A DNA stretch of 64,000 nt. It comes from Mytilus trossulus. Taxonomy: Eukaryota; Mollusca; Bivalvia; Mytilida; Mytilidae. Made by a program: the position numbers and the translations under genes. The DNA lies in the NCBI RefSeq assembly GCF_036588685.1, contig NC_086386.1, positions 43,633,878 to 43,697,877 of the forward strand, given 5' to 3'. The first letter of the stretch is position 1, and each line of letters begins with the position of its first letter. The notes below the pieces were generated by a model that had not been told where the DNA came from, did no database searches, and saw nothing but the letters and a program-made list of their open reading frames with translations. Positions 57,271 to 64,000 of this stretch are shown one piece after another.

Positions 57271-57297
57271 CCATGTTCTAATTCGAATAGAACATGG
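57271..57297. repeat. 27-bp near-perfect palindrome
   Basis: CCATGTTCTA and TAGAACATGG flank the seven bases ATTCGAA. The arms are perfect. Confidence 0.8.
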
Positions 57298-57572
57298 GCT
57301 GCACGTGATTGACGTCACAATTAAAATTGCAACGTCAGATGAATTTTAAACAACGCCAGAGATCAAAATGGACATTTTTAATGTTATTGCTCGATAGGAA
57401 ATTAAATAAAAACATTCTAAAAGTAAGTTTAAATGTGTTTGTTCTTTTTTTGTTGATAAACTGTTGATTTTTCTATAACGTTTTTGTTAATCAAACAAAA
57501 TGGCAACATTTCGAGCGTGTACTATAGGTCTGCCTCGAAGGACAAAAGTTCAAAATATTCCTATTAGAATGG

Positions 57573-57733
57573 AAATAATTCTATCATGCCATGCTCTATG
57601 CTCATTTTAACGTGGGTAGGCATTATATTTGTAAACATTTAATACCTCACTAAGGCTCGGTATTAAGATATTAACAAATATAATGCCTACCCATGTTAAA
57701 ATGAGCATAGAGCATGGCATGAAAGAATTATTT
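57573..57733. repeat. Long hairpin, 74-bp arms and 12-base loop
   Basis: The left arm (57573-57646) and right arm (57659-57733) are inverted repeats with only a few differences: for example tcatgccatgctctatgctc on the left matches gagcatagagcatggcatga on the right. The loop is tcactaaggctc. No coding capacity is present. It resembles a recent MITE or a locus able to give a long hairpin RNA. Confidence 0.85.
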
Positions 57734-58014
57734 CTTAAATGAAACAACGCTCTCTAATGTTTTAACAAATTTAATCTGTTAAATACCAGTACAAACTTTA
57801 GTACAATGACAACTTTCCCATTCTAATATTTAGTAAATAGAAAAATCAAGGCAACAGCAGCCATTAAATAGCAAAAAAACACCAACATGCATACATTTCC
57901 AATGTAATCTATATAATTTCAGCAATAGCTGGGACCATTAGTAAGATAGTACAATAGATTTTGATAAACTTAATATTGTTATAGTGTACTTCAGTAACAA
58001 GAAGACTTCTACTG

Positions 58015-58210
58015 TGGATTCATTAATATTTGTTGGATACCAATTTTTGTGGATTTCTTGGGTACAAGCAAAACAAGAATTTAAATGTTTAACAAATTAC
58101 AATTTTTTAAAGGAATGCATGCAGTCTTTACCAAAACAAAGAAATCAAATATCCACAATTTTTTTTTTCTCAAACCATTAAATTTGTATCCATGGAAATA
58201 AATGAATCCA
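58015..58210. repeat. Dispersed repeat, second copy
   Basis: It contains tgttggataccaatttttgt then ggattt, and a tgcatgcagtctttaccaaa part, matching the copy at 37498-37640. Confidence 0.5.
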
Positions 58211-58507
58211 CAGTATTATTCTTTATAGATGGTACCTACCTAGGAATCGTGTTCATGCTTTTTGTAACTCTTCTTTTAAATAGACTCTTATCTTAACAAG
58301 TGAGATTCTGACTTAACACAAGCAAATCCCAGGACTGTATAAAATAAATGCTTTATAAACTTCCTTTAGTAAAACATGTGACCAAAATAAATAGCTAATA
58401 TTGCAAGGGAAATATAACAACTGAACACATGGGTTTGAAGGTCAAACTTTGAACTAAATTTATATTCTTGAATAATTGTGAGGCCTTCAAAATAGTAATG
58501 GAAAAGA

Positions 58508-58526
58508 GGGGGGGGGGGGGGGGGGG
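58508..58526 (+). repeat. Poly-G run of 19
   Basis: An uninterrupted run of 19 G, which could be prone to sequencing and assembly error. Another G13 run is at 3573-3585. Confidence 0.85.
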
Positions 58527-58887
58527 CAGAAAGAGTTAGTGATTATTCAACATTATTGCATAAAGGTATTTTCATTGCATCAAAGTCCTGAAGAAATATT
58601 ATATTTCATGGTTTTGTTTCCATAAAATTTCATAGATATTTAATTTCATGGTTTCCAGTATAAAATGGAAGTGATATTATATGTAGATTAAATTTTCTTG
58701 GTGGTTTTAATTTCGTGGATATAGTCTTTCCATGAAATAGATGAAATTAAACCCTCCACAAAAATTTCTGATTTTACTATAATTATTTGTATCAAAACAG
58801 GGAAGACCATGTTATTACTTAAGATTGTCTCAAAAATGAAACATTCGTTCAGAGCTTCTAGTTTTTGTTGAATGTTCAACACTGCTC

Positions 58888-59041
58888 ATAGGCGGATCCA
58901 GAGGGGGCCTGCCCTTTCGTGGGAAAAAAATGGTTGATTATATAGGGAATCACTGAACATGACTGGAGCGCCCCTCCCCCAAAACTTTTAGGTCAGTCAG
59001 CAGGCCCCCCTTATGAAAAGTTCTGGATCCCCCACTGCTGC
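58888..59041 (-). repeat. R7 dispersed repeat
   Basis: Its reverse complement starts cagcagtgggggatccagaa and matches the start of the 3318 copy (agcagtggcgggtccagaag). It also contains tatatagggaatcactga. Confidence 0.75.
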
Positions 59042-59507
59042 TTTACATTACATGAATGAGGATGAAAAAAGAATAAATGAGAGAATTGTCTGGTCTTTTC
59101 TATACCATTAACAAGCTACAACAATACAATTGCTGAAGCATGATAAGACTATTACATAGAATAAATAAATACATGTATAAAATGATCCATTTGCTTCTTA
59201 TTTTAATTACTTATATAAGTATATACTTTTTCTAAGTTGTAGCACTTTTTTCAAGTAGTAGCACTGACTGTAATCATTTTCACATCTCAGGCCATGGCTA
59301 TTCATTTATTGCACTATTTTTTTACTATAAATTTACACTTTTTTCCTCATAATACATCCAATTAAAGATTCCCCTTTCAAAGTCCTGTTTTTCCAATCAC
59401 TCAAATAATGACATGCCATTTTTCCTACAATCCCAACAAATGTGTTTCAATTTTTTTCAGTTTTTTATGCTGTTGGCTATATCCAAATAAAAATGTTGCT
59501 TTTTACT

Positions 59508-59659
59508 AAGGAAAGATAATTCAATGCAAAATTATGTTTTCTGCCAAGGGAAGATAATTCAATGAAAAATTATGCTTTCTGCCAAGGGAAGATAATTCAA
59601 TGAAAAATTATGCTTTCTGCCAAGGAAAGATAATTCAATGAAAAATTATGCTTTCTGCC
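59508..59659 (+). repeat. 38-bp tandem repeat, four units
   Basis: Units begin aagg at 59508, 59546, 59584 and 59622. Each contains aagataattcaatg and ends tctgcc. Units 2-4 are almost the same. Confidence 0.9.
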
Positions 59660-61720
59660 CTGAATGTCTTCCATTTATTAGTTTCTTAAAGCCTTAATCA
59701 GGCCACTTGTTTAATAATTTGAATTGCAACACATTTGTCATTCAAATATTTTAGGGTAGTGGTTTTGCCCAATATCGTCCTGTAATTGTTTTTCATCATT
59801 TTTTTTCTTATCTATGGTTGATAGGTCTATTGACAATTCTACGTCTTCATGTTTTGATACAGGAAAAGAATTGTGGACTCAAAAAGAGTGAAAAAACAGT
59901 GCATGATGCTTAATAGAAAAAAATAGTTCTAAATCTTCAGCAAATCTTGGTTGATATAAATAATAAAAGGCACAGTTTTGCATAAAATAACATATTCTAA
60001 AGCAAATAAAACTGAAAAATTAATTTTAAATGCTATTTTACATGATAATGTATAATATCAGACAGATCATTAGCTGCATAGAGTAAGCATAAAAATACAA
60101 TTGCTTTTCGAACAAAATGTAAACAAATCGTAACAAGTCAAAAAGTAACCAGAAAATCGGCTCAACAAAGTGTAAAATTTATATATACACAAAATATTAA
60201 CATTGCATAATGATGCTCAATAAATATATATATATTGTTTTGTAAATTAATAGATTCTTCAAAAGCCAATTCCATAACAGAGCATTCTTTACATTGTCCA
60301 TGTTTAAAAATCACTGGCCTTCAGTGGCTGAATATTTAAAACATTAAACATGTTATAAATAGATTGGCAATAATTAAATATATAATACTTTTTTGGCCTG
60401 TTTATATCTACTAACATTTCAATAGGGGAACTAAATTGTTGAGCGTATTTGTATTTGATTCAACTCTGTAAATGATTTTTCAAGAAAAGTGAGGCAAACA
60501 ACAATTCTAAATTGTATCACTATCATCTTTAAGGTCATTTTATTTAGTCATGTTTTACTGTCACAATAAAAAAAAAAAAACTATGAAAAGAGAAATGTGC
60601 AGTTGCCTTTTAGTTCATTAGTTGTTAATACATTTATAACATAAAGCAGGCACAATTTTCAAAATATAAAAGCAACAATTTGCATTTGTGTGAATGTCAT
60701 GAAAAATTGTTTTTGTCATGAAAATCTACCGGTATTTCAATACATGTAGTAAAATAGCACAAACAAAATTACACATGCTGGGAAATAAAAATCATTTTAA
60801 AATAATTGTGGAGTTTGGGTCCTGTTAAAGGAATTTACATGTTTATTCCTATCTGGTAAGTATTTTTCTTATGAAAAACTACTATTCAGTAATCAAGGTA
60901 AACAGAGTGAGAAGATCTTAATTCTATATTAAACTTTGTGCCTGTCCTGTTTTCAAGGTTTTAAACTTCAATTAGATGTGGGTTCATATATGTTCTGTTC
61001 TGTTCTATAGTCTCTACACATATGAGTTTATGTTAACTGAAAAGCTGCAATATTTTTACATTCAAAAATTAATACCTGCTTCTTATACAGAGATTTAAGA
61101 CCCTAATAATGATACCAATTTCTTCAGGATGACAAAGAGAAACTTCTAATACAGTAAAGATATGAGATTAGAGACAGAATTGTTAATCTTAATAGATATT
61201 CAATCTACTTGAGTGTTGGTCTAAAACCAAATCCTTCATTTCTGTTAAATTTTATCGATTTTTTTAGATAACAAACAGAGATTTTTCTTCGATACTTTTT
61301 GGTATTCATTAAATAGATATATATTTTGGATTAATTAATTGTTTGATATGTAATATCGGAGATACAAATATATTTAATAATGAATAAAGACCTGATATCA
61401 ATTAATATAAATTATGTAAATGAGGTCTTTTAATGATTTTACCCTGCAATTGTAAGTTCTATTGGAATGTTATTACTGTAACTTTCCAACAGATAATAAA
61501 TAAAGTGTTCAAGTTTAACAGTTTTAAAAACTGACATATTCTACACTCCTATATCCTACATGTCCTAGTATACTTTGTAAATCACAGATCACTTACTTAC
61601 AGTGTTAACAAATTACCAGTAAATAATACTGATACTTTTGATGTAGAATTTATGTGGATTTTTGTCTAAGAGAAACAAACATGTTCATCATTGATATCTT
61701 CTTTCTGAAGAACAATACTG
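59660..61720. other. Intergenic, no gene
   Basis: AT-rich sequence with no recognised repeat copy, exon or RNA gene. It could include a 3' UTR of the minus-strand gene that ends at 62423. Confidence 0.5.
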
Positions 61721-61729
61721 TATAACTTA

Positions 61730-61899
61730 TTTATCGCTATTTTGTGCAATTTTCCTTTGATGTTTTTTTGTGATCATTTTCATATCATGCTTCTCACTTG
61801 ATATGGAAAAATTATTGCTAGAAACTAAGGAGCCACGTGACGTTGCTAACGAATTGACATTGAAATTGACAACGTCGTCACAGGTAAAATAGCGATAAA
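61730..61899. mobile_element. MITE-like element with 14-bp terminal inverted repeats
   Basis: TTTATCGCTATTTT at 61730-61743 and AAAATAGCGATAAA at 61886-61899 are perfect inverted repeats around 142 bases. No coding capacity. Confidence 0.7.
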
Positions 61900-61901
61900 C
61901 A

Positions 61902-61998
61902 GATTATCATTGGTCATCTCAACTCGATTGCTTTTCTCACTTTCGCTGTACCAGCTCAAGCGAGAAAATCAATCTCGTTGAGATAATCAACGATTATC
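61902..61998. repeat. Foldback with 37-base arms
   Basis: The left arm (61902-61939, gattatcattggtcatctca and beyond) pairs with the right arm (61962-61998, gagaaaatcaatctcgttga and beyond) over a 22-base loop. It touches the MITE on its left. Confidence 0.65.
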
Positions 61999-62033
61999 TA
62001 TAAATATATCATATTATAGTCATGATAGTAGAT

Positions 62034-62140
62034 GAGATCTATGTGGATAAATTAACTGATATATATCATATAACAGCAGACGAGATCTTTGTTGATAACT
62101 TAACTGATATTTTATAATAGCAGAAGAGATCTATGTGGAG
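62034..62140 (+). repeat. Imperfect 43-48 bp tandem repeat
   Basis: gagatct starts at 62034, 62082 and 62125, with ttgataacttaactgatatt or ggataaattaactgatat between. Two and a part units. Confidence 0.7.
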
Positions 62141-62422
62141 GTCCTTTACATGCTAACTAGTTAGCCTCTTAACAGAATGGAATTGTAAGAGTACTTCAAT
62201 ACTGATCGATTGATTATTGCTTACTTACTTTCAGTGGCAAACATTTCATGCACATTAAAAATAAGAGCACTTACTTAAATTAAATATCTATGCAGCAAGC
62301 AGAAGGATTATTAAAATATTTTGGCACAATTGCAAGTAGTTAATTAATATGTAAATCAAGGATTTGACAAATATTGCATGCAATCTAAATCTTAAAATAA
62401 TTCACAAATTCAAAATACAATG

Positions 62423-64000
62423 TTATCTAGATATTTTTTTCTTTGGTCTAACTGTTCGTCTAGCTCCAGAATTTGGAGAACTAGATCTATTCTGTGTTGC
62501 TGGAGAGAAATCTCTAGCTGATATAGTTGGCAGATTTGCTGTTCTAAAATTACAATTTGACTGTGTTGGAAGATTGGCATTTCCCGTACTAAATCTCCTA
62601 TCTACACGAACATTTACATTGTTGGGAGGGGGGATATTGTTGGTATTTGATGGTATATTAGTATCATCTCGGACACCTCGACAGACTGTTTCCATTGACT
62701 TTATTATAGTATCCACTCCTACTTCTCCCTCGTCCGACACCATTGCCATGAGTGTTGCAGTATTTACAACAGAGTTATTGTTCTTATTACCATATTCTGC
62801 TTTCGGCTTCCTAGGAAGACCTCGGTTGGGTAGGCCAGTATTTGTCCCTGAGGCAACAGAAGAAGACTGAGGGATAAAATCTGCAGTACTTGGGACAGGA
62901 AAAGCTTTAGATACATTATCATAAGTCTCTAGCCCAGGAGACGAGTACCCTGCAGCATCGGCCCCTGACGTTACTTTAGGAACAACAAAACCAACGTTAG
63001 ATTTCGGTATGTGCATGGAAGTAGTAGTTGTCCTTGGCTGAACATTAGAAACTTTACTTTGTGATGGAGGAATAAATCTTTGAGAAGCTTCAGATGAACA
63101 CGGAGGTGCAGTTATCATTTTCTGCTCACCAGTTGGAGTTGATGGTATGACTGCAGATGAAAACCAAGATGTCGTGGTCACTGGATTTGGTGTGATAACA
63201 TTTTGTTTATAACTTGAAACTACATTTCCAGGGACAACAGGCTCTGATGCAGCACGAACTCCTCTCGGTATAGGCACAAAGTTTGAGGCAGAGTTTATAC
63301 TAACAGAAGTAGGAGCTATTCTAAATGAAGCAGACGACACATTTGAAAATGATGGTTGAGAATATGTGGATGATGTTGGTTTTGTAGATGTATTAGTTGA
63401 TACAGGAGGAATATTAGGAACTACAATATTTGGTTGAATATTGTCCTGTTCTGAAAGACTTCTTTGACTAGGATCCAAATATCTTGGTTTTTGTTTTTTA
63501 GTCATAGTTGACCTGGTGACAGTTCCTTCATTAAATGTCATAGAACTAGGTGATTGTGTAAAAGATATTGGCGGAGTTTTAGGAAGGTCTTCTCTAGATG
63601 ACTGTCTAAATGACTGTGACATTTGAGGATGGCGTTCATTTTCTCTGGATGACTGTCTTAATGACTGTGCTGAATTAGAAAGGTATTCATTTTCTCCAGA
63701 TGACTGTCTAAATGACTGTGTGGTTTGTGGATGAGGGTCACCTTCTCTGGATGACTGTCTAACTGACTGTGTCGTATTAGAAAGGCATTCGTCTTCTCTT
63801 GATGACTGTCTAAATGACTGTGATGTTTGAGGATGGCAATCATCGTCTCTAGATGACTGTCTGGATGACTGTGTGAATGACTGTGACGTTTGAGGATGGT
63901 TATCATCTTCTCTGGATGACTGTCTAGATGACTGTGTTGTTCTCGAAAGGCATTCATCCTCTCGTGATGACTGTCGAGATGACTGTGTAGATGAGGGTCC
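62423..64000 (-). CDS. 3' end of a serine-rich protein with 17-residue repeats (partial)
   Basis: The minus-strand frame is open from the window edge (64000) to the TAA at 62423-62425, 525 residues, with no start codon needed in the window. The first part consists of about eight 17-residue repeats (consensus SQSFRQSSREDECLSNT). The rest is S, T, P and N rich with no hydrophobic segment and is probably disordered. Near the end a short stretch of higher complexity (TATLMAMVSDEGEVGVDTII) may be structured, and the C-terminus is basic (RPKKKISR). I do not recognise the family. It could be a scaffold or cytoskeletal protein, but that is speculation. An ATG at 63622 is internal, because the frame goes on upstream. 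A plus-strand open frame at 62364-62870 is its shadow. Confidence 0.8.
   Translation of the reverse strand, partial: GPSSTQSSRQSSREDECLSRTTQSSRQSSREDDNHPQTSQSFTQSSRQSSRDDDCHPQTSQSFRQSSREDECLSNTTQSVRQSSREGDPHPQTTQSFRQSSGENEYLSNSAQSLRQSSRENERHPQMSQSFRQSSREDLPKTPPISFTQSPSSMTFNEGTVTRSTMTKKQKPRYLDPSQRSLSEQDNIQPNIVVPNIPPVSTNTSTKPTSSTYSQPSFSNVSSASFRIAPTSVSINSASNFVPIPRGVRAASEPVVPGNVVSSYKQNVITPNPVTTTSWFSSAVIPSTPTGEQKMITAPPCSSEASQRFIPPSQSKVSNVQPRTTTTSMHIPKSNVGFVVPKVTSGADAAGYSSPGLETYDNVSKAFPVPSTADFIPQSSSVASGTNTGLPNRGLPRKPKAEYGNKNNNSVVNTATLMAMVSDEGEVGVDTIIKSMETVCRGVRDDTNIPSNTNNIPPPNNVNVRVDRRFSTGNANLPTQSNCNFRTANLPTISARDFSPATQNRSSSPNSGARRTVRPKKKISR
63569..64000 (-). repeat. 51-bp coding minisatellite
   Basis: 51-bp units, exactly 17 codons, encode alternating types: one ending ECLSNT or EYLSNS, one ending CHPQT or PHPQT, so the higher-order unit is 102 bp. 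One unit has a four-codon insertion (TQSS). Because 51 is a multiple of three, a second frame on the same strand (63658-63957) is also free of stops. Confidence 0.85.

Noticed and set aside
62364..62870. 168-codon plus-strand open frame
   Set aside because: It is exactly antisense to the serine-rich minus-strand gene and has no features of its own.
63658..63957. 99-codon His-rich frame on the minus strand
   Set aside because: It is another frame of the 51-bp coding repeat, open only because the unit length is a multiple of three.

Overview
The window looks like nuclear DNA of a marine mussel (Mytilus or a close relative). It is AT-rich, its genes are split into exons with GT-AG introns, and it is full of dispersed repeats that I associate with Mytilus genomes (for example copies beginning gatgtggtatgattgcca and copies containing ggtaccaggattataat). 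The taxonomic call is an inference from those repeats and from gene content. No bacterial or organellar signature is present. Repeat family labels R1 to R8 are mine.

Region 1 (about 1.2-20.3 kb) is a tandemly duplicated IL-17-like cytokine cluster. Three paralogous segments (about 1.2-4.8, 9.1-12.2 and 13.0-17.0 kb) share flanks, a TATA box and a tiny first exon. Segments 1 and 3 carry an intact 194-residue IL-17-like gene made of a 30-nt signal-peptide exon and one large exon. Segment 2 keeps promoter, exon 1 and splice donor but has lost the coding exon. A fourth, ruined coding exon lies near 20.0-20.3 kb. A broken LINE retrotransposon, foldback elements and many repeat copies fill the gaps.

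Region 2 (22.7-28.4 kb, minus strand) holds a three-exon gene that I assembled from matching splice phases. It predicts a 115-residue secreted cysteine-rich protein resembling a single von Willebrand factor C domain. Its large intron contains an odd patchwork rich in GAAC/GTTC phrases. A 49-bp minisatellite with 24 units (28.96-30.15 kb) follows.

Region 3 (31.3-52.4 kb, plus strand) is a complete SPATA18/MIEAP (mitochondria-eating protein) gene: 12 exons with consistent phases, 595 residues, a coiled-coil middle in which two pairs of neighbouring exons look duplicated, a conserved C-terminal domain and an RS-rich tail. A 24-nt cassette exon may lie before the last exon. The introns carry tRNA-derived SINEs and a terminal-inverted-repeat element.

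Region 4 (52.5-62.4 kb) is intergenic: nested dispersed repeats, a 170-bp tandem array, a near-perfect 74-bp-stem hairpin, smaller palindromes, poly-G and other MITE-like elements.

Region 5 (62.4-64.0 kb, minus strand) is the 3' end of an unrecognised gene for a serine-rich, probably disordered protein whose visible N-terminal part is a 17-residue repeat. It runs off the window edge.

The genes do not form one pathway. IL-17-like proteins and the cysteine-rich protein are secreted and plausibly immune-related; SPATA18 acts on mitochondria.
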